64,000 bases of DNA from Pelagibius sp. Alg239-R121 (GCF_947331435.1 NZ_CAMZOF010000001.1:310001-374000), one strand, 5' to 3'. Positions 11,001 to 21,326 are shown, counted from the first letter of the stretch. A program made the numbers and translations. Notes: generated by a model from the letters alone, not told the origin.

Positions 11001-11596
11001 GTCCATTGGCTCCGTCTCGCCCGTCAGGTCCAGAGCCTGCCGTCCGCTCGCCGCTGGGCGGCGATCGAGGGCAAAGATTCCGCCGTGGTCGTTTAATTCA
11101 CCGATTGCTCCAGACCCTGCCTGAATTGGCGTTCGAGCGCCGCGAAGAGGCTGGCAGGCGGTTTTTGGCACGCCCTCTCCACGACCTGACAGAGGCGCAA
11201 CAGATCGAAATCCTGGACGAAACCCTTGCCGTTATTGAAGATTCTCGGTTCGGCGCACTTTTCGGTCCAGGCAGTCAGGCAGAGGTACCGGTTGTCGGCG
11301 TTGTTCCACAAAGACGGGATTCGAGCTTATTTCGAGGCGCGGAAGTGATTTCAGGGCAAGTGGACAGATTATTGGTTACCGATAACAAGGTCTGGATCAT
11401 CGACTACAAGACCAATCGCCCTGCACCTCTCGATCCCGAGGCGGTTCCCGCTATCTATTTGAAGCAAATGGCGTCTTACCGAAGTGTGCTGCGGCAGATC
11501 TATCCTGACAAGCAGATTGAGACCCTGCTGCTATGGACGGACGGCCCGCGTTTGATGCATCTCAGCGATGCTCTGATCGCGGATCACGCACCTTGA
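8057..11596 (+). CDS. addA: double-strand break repair helicase AddA
   Basis: This is the UvrD/RecB-type 3'-5' helicase-nuclease subunit of AddAB. The Walker A motif ([11 protein letters not shown]) lies near residue 45. The helicase motifs [31 protein letters not shown] and [12 protein letters not shown] follow, and the C-terminal nuclease motif is IIDYKTNR. The start at 8057 is supported by a strong Shine-Dalgarno (AAGGAGGGG at 8041-8049, seven bases upstream) and by the overlap with addB. At about 1,179 residues it is full length. The gene order addB-addA-trxA is common in alphaproteobacteria. Confidence 0.96.
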   Translation: MTSPNSAGTSAEEITERSNAIKQGASVAQRRAASPESSVWVAASAGTGKTKVLTDRVLSLLLEGTAPPRILCLTFTKAAAAEMSNRLAQRLARWATLGEQALVGELQSLTGLAPDGALIETARQLFARVLDAPGGMKILTIHSFCQSLLGRFPLEAGVAPHFQVLDDRSAEELLLQAREGILSRAGRAPDSPLGLALTEIATHAQEQSFSDLIAELIMARGRLTQALQRHGGLEGLIAAIFACLGVEQHETVEDLLERALEDVALDLIGLRLACDAFSAGSKTDVVKGEVLARWLAGNLEDRIAGFNDYASIFTTKKREVAKRLLTKAAAAAVPSALPVLEVEAQRILNVQKRLDALAVAKKSVALLRLGAEMLGRYADLKSNRALLDYDDLIFRTRELLQRPDVAPWVLFKLDGGLDHILVDEAQDTNPDQWAVVRHLADEFFSGESAREDRRTLFVVGDAKQSIYSFQRADPAVFEAMRAYFAERVHQAGQSWDEVGLGVSFRSTSAVLSSVDEVFAQPEAFDGVRFGEELIEHLPARLGQGGIVEVWPPVDPQEEDAPEPWELPVAGQRIDSPRSRLARLIANKIHYWTQSDAGANDPEAWLASKNRRMDPGDLLVLVRRRNDFVEELVRELKTLQVPVAGVDRMVLTNQLAVMDLIALGRVLLLPEDSLTLATVLKGPLIALEEDQLFDLAHGRSGSLWMELCRYAQEHPAFQAAYTMIAALLERAEVVRPFELFAEVLGPRGGRQALVARLGPDANDPIDEFLNLALSYEREQTPTLEGFLHWLERGEQEIKRDMEHGGGAVRVMTVHGSKGLQAPVVFLPDTLQGPLPHRGLIWLKSDGDLPIWSLGQDFAGLAESTARRAISQASTREYKRLLYVAMTRAEDRLLLCGWNDKRRTPPDDCWYNLVQSGIAPLADEIEYDFSTSIADGWSGTGWRLEWPQIADSEAAGSFPEAQRGTARLPAWAGAKPPAEPSPPRPLAPSRPSGPEPAVRSPLGGDRGQRFRRGRLIHRLLQTLPELAFERREEAGRRFLARPLHDLTEAQQIEILDETLAVIEDSRFGALFGPGSQAEVPVVGVVPQRRDSSLFRGAEVISGQVDRLLVTDNKVWIIDYKTNRPAPLDPEAVPAIYLKQMASYRSVLRQIYPDKQIETLLLWTDGPRLMHLSDALIADHAP

Positions 11597-11684
11597 CGGC
11601 GCGCCCCCGGGCTCCCTACATTCGTATCATGAAAGTGCGGTAGGCCCTTTGGTCTACGGTCGACAACAGGTCATAGAGGTTATG

Positions 11685-12005
11685 ATGAATACCAGTCCCG
11701 TCAGCGATTCTTCCTTTGAACTCGACGTTATCAAGGCGGATGGGCCCGTTCTGGTAGATTTCTGGGCCGAATGGTGCGGCCCTTGCAAAATGATCGCGCC
11801 GGCACTCGAAGAAATCGCTCAGGAGATGGGCGGACGGCTCACCGTCGCGAAGATGAACATCGACGACAATCCGATGACCCCCCAGAAGTACGGCGTGCGT
11901 GGCATTCCAACGCTGATGCTGTTCAAAGATGGGCAGGTTTCTGCAACCAAAATCGGTATGGTCGCGAAGAATCAGCTTATTGAGTGGGTTGAAGAGGTCA
12001 TCTGA
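11685..12005 (+). CDS. trxA: thioredoxin
   Basis: This is a classic thioredoxin with the active site WCGPC, the cis-proline loop GIPTLMLF and the buried charged residue of VDFWAEW. At about 106 residues it matches standard thioredoxin 1. It reduces protein disulfides in the cytoplasm using thioredoxin reductase. Two consecutive ATG codons (11682 and 11685) follow the AGAGGT at 11675-11680. The second is favoured by spacing and by family length. The gene ends the addB-addA-trxA block and is followed by a strong intrinsic terminator. Confidence 0.95.
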   Translation: MNTSPVSDSSFELDVIKADGPVLVDFWAEWCGPCKMIAPALEEIAQEMGGRLTVAKMNIDDNPMTPQKYGVRGIPTLMLFKDGQVSATKIGMVAKNQLIEWVEEVI

Positions 12006-12031
12006 CCCACCCTCCAGCGGTCCCTAAGCGG

Positions 12032-12069
12032 AAAAACACCTTCGTTGCTTTCAACGGAGGTGTTTTTTT
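12032..12069 (+). terminator. intrinsic terminator after trxA
   Basis: A stem of about 16 base pairs with one G-T wobble is followed by a run of seven T. Its arms are AACACCTTCGTTG and CAACGGAGGTGTT, extended by flanking A and T. It sits 27 bases after the trxA stop and separates it from the convergent folC gene. Confidence 0.9.
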
Positions 12070-12225
12070 GTTGGCTTGGAGTCCAGTGGCTGTTCGTTTT
12101 TCACTGAACTCGCGGAAACGTAAATCGCACTCGAAAGCAGACCCCCGCCGGCTGGAATCGCTTAAGATGGTCTACTGACCGGGTTAATCTGCTCCAGGTA
12201 GAGTCGCCTGATGACAATTAGGATG

Positions 12226-13548
12226 TCACGCATTTTCCGACAAGATGTGGCCGGCGAGGTACAGTGAACCGCACACGAGAATGCGGCCACCCGGAAAGCG
12301 CTCTCTGATATCGACGATTGCGGCCTCGACAGAGTCGCTGGCAGTTGCCGCAAATCCCTGAGCAACCGCATGGGCTTTCGCATCCCCCGCACTGAGTGAT
12401 GCTGTCGCGTCGGGTATAGCAACCGCATGGAGGCTCGACGCCCTTTCGGCGATTGGCCGCACAAAGTCCTCGGCGACCTTGGTATTGAGCATCCCATAGA
12501 TCAGATGCACCGGCCGGTCGTCCCAGTCTGCGAGAACATCCGCAAGCGCTTCGCCGGCTGCGGCATTGTGTCCGCCGTCGATCCAGAGCTCCCAGCGGCG
12601 CTCTGACGAAGCTTGACCCGCTGACTCCATACCGAGCAGGTTCAAAAGCGGCCCCTTCGTCAAGCGTTGCAAACGCGCTGGCCAAACCGCTGAGGCGATG
12701 CCCTCGGCGACTTTCGGCCGGAAGCTATCAAGCTGCTCGGCACAGGCAGCGGCAAGACCGGCATTTACGATCTGATGCGCACCCCGTAAGGCCGGTTTGG
12801 GATAGTGCTGAGAACCATTGCGGCCACTGAAGAGAAAACCGTCATCGACGGCCTGAACATCCCAATCAATGCCGCCGCGATAGAGTGGTGCATCGAGCTC
12901 AGCGGCGCGGGCTTCAAATACGGCCATCACCGCGGGATCCTGAGGTGCTATCACACAAGGAACACCAGCCTTCAAAATACCGGCTTTCTCCACTGCGATC
13001 ACTTCCTGTTCACTGCCCAGGAACTGCACATGATCAATCGAAATCGGCGTGATGGCAGTCAGCAGAGGCTGTTCCAACACATTGGTGGCATCAAGCCGCC
13101 CGCCCAACCCGGTTTCAAGCAATAGAACGTCCGCCGGCATCCGTGCGAAGGCCAGAAACGCCGCAACCGTCGTGATCTCGAAATAGGTAATGGATTCGCC
13201 CAGATTCGCGGTCTCGCATTCTTCGAGCAGTTCGACGAGGGTATCCTCGCCGATCAGGGTGCCGGCAAGCTCAATCCGCTCGTGAAAGCGAACCAGATGC
13301 GGCGATGTATAAGCATGAACGCGATTTAAGCCCGACGCCGGGTCGCCGCCCAATGCCAGCATGGCACGCAGATAGGCGATCAAGGAGCCTTTACCATTCG
13401 TCCCCGCGACGTGGATCGCCGGCGGTAACTGCCGCTCTGGATGATCCAGACGCTCCAACAAGGTCTCGACCCGTCCAAGGGAGAGGTCGATGATCTTTGG
13501 ATGAAGACGGGTAAGACGCTCTAGGACTGCGTCACTCCGTCTTGCCAT
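12226..13548 (-). CDS. folC: bifunctional folylpolyglutamate/dihydrofolate synthase
   Basis: This is a Mur-ligase-family ATP-dependent enzyme that adds glutamate to dihydropteroate or folates. The P-loop is HVAGTNGKGS near residue 50, and the family motif TSPHLVRFHERI follows. The frame extends upstream to 13620, but the ATG at 13548 gives the expected N-terminus (RRSDAVLERLTRLHPK) and 440 residues. This start overlaps the end of accD by 17 bases. The accD-folC order, downstream of trpA, is conserved in many alphaproteobacteria. Confidence 0.94.
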   Translation of the reverse strand: MARRSDAVLERLTRLHPKIIDLSLGRVETLLERLDHPERQLPPAIHVAGTNGKGSLIAYLRAMLALGGDPASGLNRVHAYTSPHLVRFHERIELAGTLIGEDTLVELLEECETANLGESITYFEITTVAAFLAFARMPADVLLLETGLGGRLDATNVLEQPLLTAITPISIDHVQFLGSEQEVIAVEKAGILKAGVPCVIAPQDPAVMAVFEARAAELDAPLYRGGIDWDVQAVDDGFLFSGRNGSQHYPKPALRGAHQIVNAGLAAACAEQLDSFRPKVAEGIASAVWPARLQRLTKGPLLNLLGMESAGQASSERRWELWIDGGHNAAAGEALADVLADWDDRPVHLIYGMLNTKVAEDFVRPIAERASSLHAVAIPDATASLSAGDAKAHAVAQGFAATASDSVEAAIVDIRERFPGGRILVCGSLYLAGHILSENA

Positions 13549-14521
13549 CTTCCGGTTCTCCCTTGCCGTTTTCGGCGGTCTCCTGGGATGTCTCCGCCTC
13601 GACCTCAGCCTCGGCTTCAACCTCTACGGCAATATCCTCGGTCCCCGGTAGAGGAACGATCTCAGCGGAAGGCGACTTCACACTGAGCAGGTTCAGAACA
13701 CGCCCAAGCGTCACTTTCAGTTCCTGCCGCGGTACCACCATGTCAACCATGCCGTGATCGAGCAGATATTCGGAACGCTGGAAACCTTCCGGCAGTGTCT
13801 CGCGAATAGTCTCTTCAATCACCCGCTTGCCGGCAAAACCAATTGTCGCACCGGGCTCGGCAATTGCGATATCGCCCAGCATGGCAAATGACGCTGAAAC
13901 GCCTCCGGTCGTGGGATCGCTGAGCAGCACGATGTAGGGAAGCCCTGCTTCCTTGACCAGATCAACCGCGATCACCGAGCGCGGCATCTGCATCAAAGAC
14001 AGGATGCCTTCCTGCATACGTGCGCCGCCGGATGCAGGTACCACAATCAAGGCAGCATCCTGCAGGACCGCCAGACGCGCGGCTGCCAGAAGACCTTCGC
14101 CGACCGCCATGCCCATGGAGCCGCCCATGAAACTGAAATTGAAGGCTGCCAGGACAACCGAGGAACCGCCAATCTCGCCGTGAGCGACAACAATGGCCTC
14201 CTTATCCTCGTTCTTCGCCTGGGCTTCCTTCAGCCGATCGGTGTAGCGTTTTCGGTCGCGGAATTTCAGCGGATCCGCAAGCGTTTCAGGCAGCTCGATG
14301 ACCTTGAACTCGCCATCGTCGAAGAGCCACTCAAGGCGCTGTCTGGCACTGATGCGCAGGTGATGATTGCAGTGCGGGCAGACCCGCAGGTTGGCATCCA
14401 GCTCGCGATGGAAAACCATCTGCTCGCAGCTCGGACACTTTTCCCAGAGATTGTCGGGAACGTCAGGTTTGTTGACCAGCGCCCGGATCTTAGGGCGGAC
14501 GAAGTTGGCAATCCAGTTCAT
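13532..14521 (-). CDS. accD: acetyl-CoA carboxylase carboxyltransferase subunit beta
   Basis: This is the AccD subunit that, with AccA, transfers carboxyl from carboxybiotin to acetyl-CoA to make malonyl-CoA. A four-cysteine zinc ribbon (CPSC and CPHC spaced by about 16 residues) lies near residue 30, followed by the crotonase-like domain with SGGARMQEG and DPTTGGVSASFA. The C-terminal 35 or so residues are a low-complexity Glu-rich tail not needed by the fold. The gene lies between trpA and folC. Confidence 0.96.
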   Translation of the reverse strand: MNWIANFVRPKIRALVNKPDVPDNLWEKCPSCEQMVFHRELDANLRVCPHCNHHLRISARQRLEWLFDDGEFKVIELPETLADPLKFRDRKRYTDRLKEAQAKNEDKEAIVVAHGEIGGSSVVLAAFNFSFMGGSMGMAVGEGLLAAARLAVLQDAALIVVPASGGARMQEGILSLMQMPRSVIAVDLVKEAGLPYIVLLSDPTTGGVSASFAMLGDIAIAEPGATIGFAGKRVIEETIRETLPEGFQRSEYLLDHGMVDMVVPRQELKVTLGRVLNLLSVKSPSAEIVPLPGTEDIAVEVEAEAEVEAETSQETAENGKGEPEDGKTE

Positions 14522-14635
14522 AGCGTTTCGTTCTCTGTGCGCGAATGGCCCTGATTAGTCTATTTCATCCGGTCTGGCGAACGAATTCGACCAAAAATCC
14601 AATAGGTTTGGGCGCGGCTAATGCGGTTCGACGAA

Positions 14636-15469
14636 CTATCCCTGCCGCGCCGAGCGAACTCCGGCGGCAAGAGAGGCAACATATCCAACGACACCTTCAA
14701 CTAAATTGGGACCGGCAATCCCGTCGGGGGAGAGTCCAGCCTTGACCCGCTCGACAATCGCAGTTCCAACAACGGCGGCGTCCGCCACCGCGGCAACTTC
14801 GGCAGCCTGCTCCGGCGTGCGGATGCCGAAACCGACGGCAACCGGCATATCAGTGTGCTTCTTCAAACGAGTAACCGCAGCACGAACGGCATCGCCCGAC
14901 GCCGCCTTGGTGCCGGTGATTCCCATGATCGAAACGTAGTAGATAAATCCGCTGGTGTTCGTCAGAACCTTGGGCAGGCGGGCATCGTCGGTCGTCGGCG
15001 TGGCGAGGCGAACAAAATGCAATCCGGCGGCATTGGCAGGTTCGCAAAGCTCGTCGTCTTCTTCCGGCGGCAGATCGACAATGATCAGGCCGTCCACCCC
15101 AGCCGCAAGCGCATCCTTGATAAAGACGTCGACGCCATAGGAATAGATGGGGTTGTAGTAGCCCATCAGCACGATCGGTGTCGTGTCGTCCGCTGCCCGG
15201 AAATCGCTGACCATTTGCAGCGTCTTGCGCAGCGTCATACCGGCATCCAGGGCCCGCAATCCCGCAGCCTGGATCGAGGGACCATCGGCCATGGGATCCG
15301 AGAAAGGCATGCCCAGTTCTATCACGTCTGCACCCGCGTCCGGCAAGCGCTTGAGGATTTCAAACGCCGTGTCGTAATCCGGGTCACCAGCAGTCGTGAA
15401 GGTCACCAAGCCGCCTCGACCTTCGGATTTCAGCGCCGCAAAACGGCGTTCCAAACGACTCTCGCTCAT
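14636..15469 (-). CDS. trpA: tryptophan synthase alpha subunit
   Basis: This TIM-barrel enzyme cleaves indole-3-glycerol phosphate to indole, which channels to TrpB. The catalytic Glu is in [11 protein letters not shown] and the catalytic Asp is in [10 protein letters not shown]. The phosphate-binding GFGIRTPEQ motif is intact. The product is 277 residues, full length. The start overlaps the trpB stop by four bases (ATGA), so the two subunits are translationally coupled. Confidence 0.97.
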   Translation of the reverse strand: MSESRLERRFAALKSEGRGGLVTFTTAGDPDYDTAFEILKRLPDAGADVIELGMPFSDPMADGPSIQAAGLRALDAGMTLRKTLQMVSDFRAADDTTPIVLMGYYNPIYSYGVDVFIKDALAAGVDGLIIVDLPPEEDDELCEPANAAGLHFVRLATPTTDDARLPKVLTNTSGFIYYVSIMGITGTKAASGDAVRAAVTRLKKHTDMPVAVGFGIRTPEQAAEVAAVADAAVVGTAIVERVKAGLSPDGIAGPNLVEGVVGYVASLAAGVRSARQG

Positions 15470-16677
15470 ATCGTTACTCCGAGAGCTTCGGCAACGGTAA
15501 AGACATCTTTATCACCACGCCCGCACATATTCATGACCAACAGATGGTCACGCGGCAAGTCGGGTGCGACCTTGCGCACGTGAGCGAGCGCATGGGACGG
15601 CTCAAGTGCAGGGAGAATGCCTTCAAGGCGGCAACAAAGCTGGAAGCACTCCAAGGCTTCTGTGTCAGTCGCCGAGACATATTGCACGCGTCCGATGTCA
15701 TTGAGCCAGGAATGCTCGGGGCCGATCCCCGGGTAATCCAGACCGGCAGAGATCGAATGCGCATCTTTGATCTGCCCGTCATCAGTCTGCAGCAGGTAAG
15801 TCCGGTTACCATGCAGGACACCCGGTCGGCCACCGGTCAAAGAGGCCGCATGCTCACCGCTTGGAATCCCGTGTCCCGCCGCCTCAACACCGGTGATCTG
15901 AACATCGGTATCGTTCAGGAAAGGATGGAACAGGCCCAGCGCGTTCGAACCACCGCCAATACAGGCAACAAGGCTGTCGGGCAGTCGGCCTTCGGCCTCC
16001 ATCATCTGCTCGCGCACTTCACGGCCGATAACCGACTGGAAGTCACGCACCATGGCCGGATAGGGATGTGGGCCTGCGGCGGTGCCGATGATGTAAAAGG
16101 TCGATTCCACGTTGGCGACCCAGTCGCGCAGAGCGTCGTTCATGGCGTCCTTGAGGGTGCCGGTGCCGCTGGTCACGGGCACGACTTCTGCCCCCAACAG
16201 CTTCATCCGAAAGACATTCGGCGCCTGGCGGGCGATATCGGTTGCACCCATGTAGACAACACAGGGCAGATCGAACAGCGCACAGACGGTTGCCGTCGCC
16301 ACACCATGCTGGCCGGCACCGGTCTCGGCGATGATCCGGGTTTTACCCATGCGCTTGGCCAGCAGAATCTGACCCATACAGTTGTTGATTTTGTGGGAGC
16401 CGGTGTGATTCAGCTCATCGCGCTTGAAGTAAACCTTGGCGCCGCCGAATTCCTTGGTCAGGCGCTCCGCAAAATACAGCGGGCTGGGTCGGCCGGTGTA
16501 GTGCTTGGCATAATAGTCGATGTCGGCCTGATAACTCGGATCGCTCTTAGCGGCGTTATACGCCTCTTCGACCTCAAGGATCAGCGGCATGAGCGTCTCG
16601 GCGACGAAGCGGCCGCCGAAATCACCAAAATGGCCGCGCTCGTCGGGCCCGGTTGTATAGGAATTGGGCGTTGTCAT
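15466..16677 (-). CDS. trpB: tryptophan synthase beta subunit
   Basis: This is a PLP enzyme that condenses indole with serine to form tryptophan. The PLP lysine lies in HTGSHKINN, and the phosphate-binding glycine loop GGGSNA is present. The product is 403 residues, a normal length. It sits between trpF and trpA in a single-direction cluster, with only 67 bases to trpF. Confidence 0.98.
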   Translation of the reverse strand: MTTPNSYTTGPDERGHFGDFGGRFVAETLMPLILEVEEAYNAAKSDPSYQADIDYYAKHYTGRPSPLYFAERLTKEFGGAKVYFKRDELNHTGSHKINNCMGQILLAKRMGKTRIIAETGAGQHGVATATVCALFDLPCVVYMGATDIARQAPNVFRMKLLGAEVVPVTSGTGTLKDAMNDALRDWVANVESTFYIIGTAAGPHPYPAMVRDFQSVIGREVREQMMEAEGRLPDSLVACIGGGSNALGLFHPFLNDTDVQITGVEAAGHGIPSGEHAASLTGGRPGVLHGNRTYLLQTDDGQIKDAHSISAGLDYPGIGPEHSWLNDIGRVQYVSATDTEALECFQLCCRLEGILPALEPSHALAHVRKVAPDLPRDHLLVMNMCGRGDKDVFTVAEALGVTI

Positions 16678-16744
16678 TCTGTTACTTAAGCCTCAGTAGG
16701 GGACGGCGGACTTTGCCGCAAAATCGCCGCTATCGCAAGACGCG

Positions 16745-17392
16745 CTAAATTACCTTGGCTGCGGCGATAAAGGCGCGGATCTTATCCGGGTTCTTGATAC
16801 CTGGACGGTCCTCGACCCCCGAAGATACATCCAAGGCCGATGCACCTGACAGATCGACAGCGCGCGCCAGATTATCAGCCGTCAGCCCTCCGGCCAGCAT
16901 CCAGGGCTTCGGCCAGGCCTTGCCCTTCAGATAGGTCCAGTCGAAGGATACGGCATTGCCGCCGGGCAGCGGATTTTCCAGGTCGGCGGGCGGAGCTGCA
17001 TCGAACAGAATGCGATCGGAGACTTCGAGGAAATTCTCTACCCGGCTAACGTCATCGGGGCCACGGATCTTGATGACCTTCATGACCGGAACACCGAAGC
17101 GCGATTTAATCGCTGCAACCCGCTCGACAGACTCACTTCCGTGTAATTGGAGCAGATCCAGCGGGGCAGCCTTTAATACCTCTTCTATCAGAGCATCAAC
17201 GGCGTCGACAAACAGACCGACCTTAGTCGCCCGATCACCAACCGGCGCCAGCAGTTCGCCCGCCCGTGACGGCGTGACCGCGCGTGGACTGGGCGGGAAA
17301 AACACTGTCCCGACATAATCAACCCCCGCCTCGATCGCAGCTGTCATGGTTTCGGGCGTCGAAAGACCACAGATTTTAACTTCTATGCACAT
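16745..17392 (-). CDS. trpF: phosphoribosylanthranilate isomerase
   Basis: This TIM-barrel isomerase acts in tryptophan synthesis. The catalytic Cys is in the N-terminal VKICGLS motif and the catalytic Asp is in the FDAAPP segment. The LAGGLTADN and DVSSGVE motifs close the phosphate site. The product is 215 residues. It leads the trpF-trpB-trpA-accD-folC run. The 237-base gap upstream holds its promoter and that of the divergent VanZ-like gene; no leader peptide or attenuator was recognised. Confidence 0.96.
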   Translation of the reverse strand: MCIEVKICGLSTPETMTAAIEAGVDYVGTVFFPPSPRAVTPSRAGELLAPVGDRATKVGLFVDAVDALIEEVLKAAPLDLLQLHGSESVERVAAIKSRFGVPVMKVIKIRGPDDVSRVENFLEVSDRILFDAAPPADLENPLPGGNAVSFDWTYLKGKAWPKPWMLAGGLTADNLARAVDLSGASALDVSSGVEDRPGIKNPDKIRAFIAAAKVI

Positions 17393-17629
17393 TGGGCAGT
17401 TTTAGTGAGTTGAAACGTCCGATGCACTCAATTTTTGGCAGAACTAAACCTGCATTGTCGTACGGACAGTCGGGAAAAACCCATCGCGTGAAAAATTATC
17501 CGTCGATGAAGCGCTTGAATGGGTTAGTGTTGTCCGATTGAATTGCTGCTGCCAGCAGGTTGCCAGTCATTTGTATCGGATCGCCGGAAATTCCCATCTC
17601 AATTGAATTGATTAGTTACATATCCGCAC

Positions 17630-19216
17630 ATGAATAGACTCTGGTTAGGATTTGCAGCGATTGCTGCCTATGGGTCGATCTATCCCTTCGACTTTCAGTT
17701 TCAGCCGCTCGATCCTTCGGCAATGCAGGCTTTTATCGATACCTGCTGCCGCGAGACCAGCCGCGGCGACATCCTGGGCAACGTCGTTCTTTTCCTACCC
17801 TTTGGATACCTGGGCATTCTGGCCGCCGGTGCAGAGGCGCGGCTCGTCCGGCAGTTTCTTTTCGTTTGCGTCGTCGGAGTCATCTTCGCCTTTGCGCTGC
17901 AGGTTGCGCAGCTCTATCTGCCGTCACGCGATGAAAATCTGCAAGACGTCATCTGGAACCTCCTGGGTATCATGATTGGCGCTGCTTTGGGCGTACCCTC
18001 ACGCCAATTTATCCGCCGTGCGGCAGATCAGGCCACGAACCTGCAGCTGGTTCCCTGGATTCTGATCGGAAGCTGGCTGGCCTACCGCTTAATTCCCTTT
18101 GTTCCCTCGATCGACTTCCAATCGATCAAGGACTCCATCAAGCCGCTGCTGGCTTACGGTGACCTCAGTTTACCGTCCGTAGCCTATCACGCGGTCGCCT
18201 GGCTGCTCGTGGGATACTTCCTGAATCTTGGCCTGCGCGGCAAGCGGCTGGGACGCCTGTTGCCGCTTCTGGTACTCGGCACCTTCGGGTTGGAGATCCT
18301 GATCGTCTTTAATGTTCTGACACCGTCCAATGTCGCGGGCGGTCTCCTCGCGATCCTGCTTCACTGGACCCTCTTCAGCAGACTGCGCCGGGTAGAACTA
18401 CCGCTGCTGATCTGCTTATTGTTCAGCTTGGCCTGGAGCGATCTCACACCCTTTATTCTCCGGGCGGAACCCACTGCCTTCAACTGGCTACCATTCCGGG
18501 GCTTTCTTGGCGGCTCGATGTTCGTCAATGCGCAATCGGCCAGCGAGAAGGTCTTCGCCTACGGCAGCATTGTCTATCTGTTGCTGCGCATGGGCGCCGG
18601 CGGCTGGATCTCGGTGCTGGCGGCCACGGCCTGGGTCGCCGCTATTGAGTTCGGACAGACCTATGTTGCGAACCATACGCCTGAGATCACGGACCCTCTG
18701 CTCGTGATCTTTGCCGCGTTCGCAATCTTTGCGGTTGAGGGATTGAGCCAGCAAAGGTCAGAGACAGAGCCGCGGACACGACGGAGACGACGGAGCGGGG
18801 CATCGGAAGCAGAAAGCGGGCCTGCTCAGAACTGGTCCGAAGACTGGATTGTCGAGCGCGTGAACTTGAATTCCACACAAGGAGAGCTCTTAGATCTTCT
18901 CGCTCAGGAATTGGGCGTTTCGGTCTCGGAAGCAAGCCGGAAAATTATCGATGAGGCCGTCGAACTGGCCGCTCAAAACGCTCAAAACGCGGCTGACCAC
19001 AGGCGAAGACTCAGTGCCCTTGTATTGACTGGTTCTGCAGGCCTGATAACACGCGAGAACGAAAGCAGCAGCTGGAAGTCTTGGAATATAGAACTTCATC
19101 CCGATCAGCACGACCTTCTGCAAAAGCTCTCTCAGGAATGCGGCAGCAGTGTCTCCAGGTTGGTACGGCGGATCATCGACCGGTTCTTCTCCGAACTGGA
19201 GGCTGACGGTACCTAA
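17630..19216 (+). CDS. VanZ-like multi-pass membrane protein with two tail repeats
   Basis: The first roughly 380 residues contain about ten hydrophobic segments. They include a VanZ-like block near the N-terminus (GDILGNVVLFLPFGYLG) and a related segment later (TAFNWLPFRGFLGG). A basic, disordered linker (RTRRRRRSG) follows. The tail then carries two similar units of about 40 residues, near 404-444 and 484-523. Each has a short strand followed by QxxLLxxLxQExGxSVS and a helix ending RxIID. These units look like ribbon-helix-helix or coiled association modules, which is unusual on a membrane protein. No function can be assigned. The gene is divergent from trpF and convergent with the next gene. 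No Shine-Dalgarno is evident before the ATG. Confidence 0.8.
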   Translation: MNRLWLGFAAIAAYGSIYPFDFQFQPLDPSAMQAFIDTCCRETSRGDILGNVVLFLPFGYLGILAAGAEARLVRQFLFVCVVGVIFAFALQVAQLYLPSRDENLQDVIWNLLGIMIGAALGVPSRQFIRRAADQATNLQLVPWILIGSWLAYRLIPFVPSIDFQSIKDSIKPLLAYGDLSLPSVAYHAVAWLLVGYFLNLGLRGKRLGRLLPLLVLGTFGLEILIVFNVLTPSNVAGGLLAILLHWTLFSRLRRVELPLLICLLFSLAWSDLTPFILRAEPTAFNWLPFRGFLGGSMFVNAQSASEKVFAYGSIVYLLLRMGAGGWISVLAATAWVAAIEFGQTYVANHTPEITDPLLVIFAAFAIFAVEGLSQQRSETEPRTRRRRRSGASEAESGPAQNWSEDWIVERVNLNSTQGELLDLLAQELGVSVSEASRKIIDEAVELAAQNAQNAADHRRRLSALVLTGSAGLITRENESSSWKSWNIELHPDQHDLLQKLSQECGSSVSRLVRRIIDRFFSELEADGT

Positions 19217-19259
19217 CGAGACTGGGGTTACCAGCTCCCTATATTCCAGTACGTTAATC

Positions 19260-20159
19260 TCACGATTCCCAGGGCTGAACCTCTTGGCTTGCAGGGGCTT
19301 CAGGTACCCAACCGGTGCAGGTCTGGAAAGCAATCGAGAGATAGGAAATAACCGCCAGACCGTTCAGAATCCCGATGACAGTCGTTACCACGTCGATCCA
19401 ACTCCACGTCATCCGCGACTGAACTGCGCCTCCGGAAAAGGCTGCGCTGAACAGTTCCCAGTTCAATCCGACTGAGATAATCAGTGCCGGTAGAAAACAC
19501 AGAATGAAACCCGTAACCAACCGAGTTACCTGGCCTTTGGACTGTTTCCAGGCATTCATCAGGCCATAGTTTTCATCGACCGCGACCGCAGGAAAGACGA
19601 AAGACAGCTTTGCCAGGAGAGCCATGCCGATAAGAAAAAGAATAGGCACAACAAGCAAGACGCCAACGGCGCCCGCCCCCCCTGATACCACAACCAGAAA
19701 AGTCACTACCAAGGTGATAATAAAGGAAAGAACCCCTAAGGAGATTGCAATGATGATCGTGACGAGCACCATGTATGCAAAATACATCATGTGTCTGCGC
19801 GCGATCGGATAAACAAACCTCGGCCGCCCGTCGATGGGCCCGAAGAGGACGAGACGGTGCCAGGCCACATAAAGCAACGTCAGGGCTGCGAACTGGACCA
19901 CACTGGAGAGCATGGCCACCTTGAAGATCTGGCCGACGGGTAATTGTTCCGGGGGCACGCTGTTGACACTGTTCAGAAGGGCGCCCCAACCCGTCGATTC
20001 GAGAACCATGTACCAGACCAGATAAATCAAAGCAGGCAGGCAGATCGCCGCAGGCACAAGACGCAGGTTCAGAAACACGAGCCGATAAGCATTGGTAACA
20101 CTCGGGATAACAGCGAGACTTTGGACCGCATTTTCGGGCGGTGTCGAAGAAGTGTTCAT
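19260..20159 (-). CDS. multi-pass membrane protein, paralogue A of a tandem pair
   Basis: This protein of about 299 residues has roughly six hydrophobic segments and an otherwise unrecognised family. The ATG at 20159 is preferred to upstream in-frame positions because the segment before it is not hydrophobic or conserved with the neighbour. It shares AWHRLVLFGP, FVFPAVAVDENY and a C-terminal AFQTCTGWVPE motif with the next gene upstream. The two are therefore diverged tandem copies. The motif WHRL before the third membrane helix and the ending GWVPE may be useful family signatures. Confidence 0.75.
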   Translation of the reverse strand: MNTSSTPPENAVQSLAVIPSVTNAYRLVFLNLRLVPAAICLPALIYLVWYMVLESTGWGALLNSVNSVPPEQLPVGQIFKVAMLSSVVQFAALTLLYVAWHRLVLFGPIDGRPRFVYPIARRHMMYFAYMVLVTIIIAISLGVLSFIITLVVTFLVVVSGGAGAVGVLLVVPILFLIGMALLAKLSFVFPAVAVDENYGLMNAWKQSKGQVTRLVTGFILCFLPALIISVGLNWELFSAAFSGGAVQSRMTWSWIDVVTTVIGILNGLAVISYLSIAFQTCTGWVPEAPASQEVQPWES

Positions 20160-20372
20160 GAGGGCCCTAAGAGCTGAGGGGGACAACGAGGTTGCAATCC
20201 AATGCAAATGACCTCGCGGAGAAAATGGCACGCCGCTTTCCGGCAATCAATATCACAACAGATACGGGACAGCCGGCACTGCTGCCGAGGACTGTGTTTT
20301 GCAGTTTAACATATTGAAGATTTGGCTGAACCGCGCTTTTTGCGTGCCTAAGAAAAACGACCGGACACCAGC

Positions 20373-21326
20373 TCACTCGCCCATCTGTTCAGGCACCCAT
20401 CCGGAGCATTTTTGAAAGGCAATTGTCACAAAAGATAAAGAGACCAAGGAACAACAGCCAGCTATGGCAACGTTAAAGACAGCGAGCCAAGACGGCAGTT
20501 CGCGTTGGAACACTTCGCCCAGAGGTTCGAAAAGATCCCGAGGCTCATGCGTCGCAAGAATGCTGTGAAGGTCGAAAAAATAAACCGAAAAGCTCGATAC
20601 CGACATTAGTGCGACACCAGGAAAAATGCAGAGCAGCAAACCGAGAGGCATGGCAAATGTCAGACCCCGGCTATGCCTGTAAGAGGCAAAAAAGCTGTAC
20701 TTTTCGTTCAATGCCACTGCAGGAAACACAAAGAAAAACCTGCCGAACAAAACGGCCCACGCCGTAGGATTCACCAGAAGAAAAAAAATTAATGCGTAAG
20801 GAAGCCAGCGAAACGGGGATGCGGGAAAACCGTCGCCAAACGAATGATCAAAGGAGAACATTGTTCCAACGGTTATAAGCGAGACAATGAGAGATTCTAC
20901 GATCGATATAAAAACAAAGAAGACGAATGAAGCAATGACTACAAAAATAATATAGCCGTGATAAATCCAATAGCTGCGCGGTAAAAAATACATCCAGCGC
21001 ACAGAAGAGTTGGCAGGTCCGAGGACAAGCAATCTATGCCAATTCACTGCTATCAACGAGAAGGGAAACGTCAGGAGCAACGGAACCATGAGCGAAACAC
21101 CGGTCAATCGCCTGCGATTTTCACCGTCTTTCACAATCTCGCCAAATTCAAGAAACTCGATTTCGTAAAAATCGAATAGGGCCCAAAAGGCGCAGAACAT
21201 CAAAAATGGCTGAAACAAAACCGCCGGCAAATACCGCGCGTTCCGAAAAAAGCTGCCGTAGGCAGAGCCTACCGTGGATAAGACCGGAAGACTGCGATCA
21301 GTCTTCGGCGACTGCATGTCGCTCAT
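20373..21326 (-). CDS. multi-pass membrane protein, paralogue B of a tandem pair
   Basis: This is a hydrophobic protein of about 317 residues, with NWHRLLVLGP, FVFPAVALNEKY and a terminal AFQKCSGWVPE that match paralogue A position by position. The loop between the middle helices is longer than in A. Base composition is visibly more AT-rich than in A or the flanking housekeeping genes. The ATG at 21326 is chosen; another lies three codons downstream. No function is known to me; it is probably an integral inner-membrane protein. Confidence 0.75.
   Translation of the reverse strand: MSDMQSPKTDRSLPVLSTVGSAYGSFFRNARYLPAVLFQPFLMFCAFWALFDFYEIEFLEFGEIVKDGENRRRLTGVSLMVPLLLTFPFSLIAVNWHRLLVLGPANSSVRWMYFLPRSYWIYHGYIIFVVIASFVFFVFISIVESLIVSLITVGTMFSFDHSFGDGFPASPFRWLPYALIFFLLVNPTAWAVLFGRFFFVFPAVALNEKYSFFASYRHSRGLTFAMPLGLLLCIFPGVALMSVSSFSVYFFDLHSILATHEPRDLFEPLGEVFQRELPSWLAVFNVAIAGCCSLVSLSFVTIAFQKCSGWVPEQMGE

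Noticed and set aside
15544-16689. 381-codon frame on the + strand within trpB
   Set aside because: It is the antisense of trpB, which has clear motifs; long shadow frames are common in GC-rich genes.
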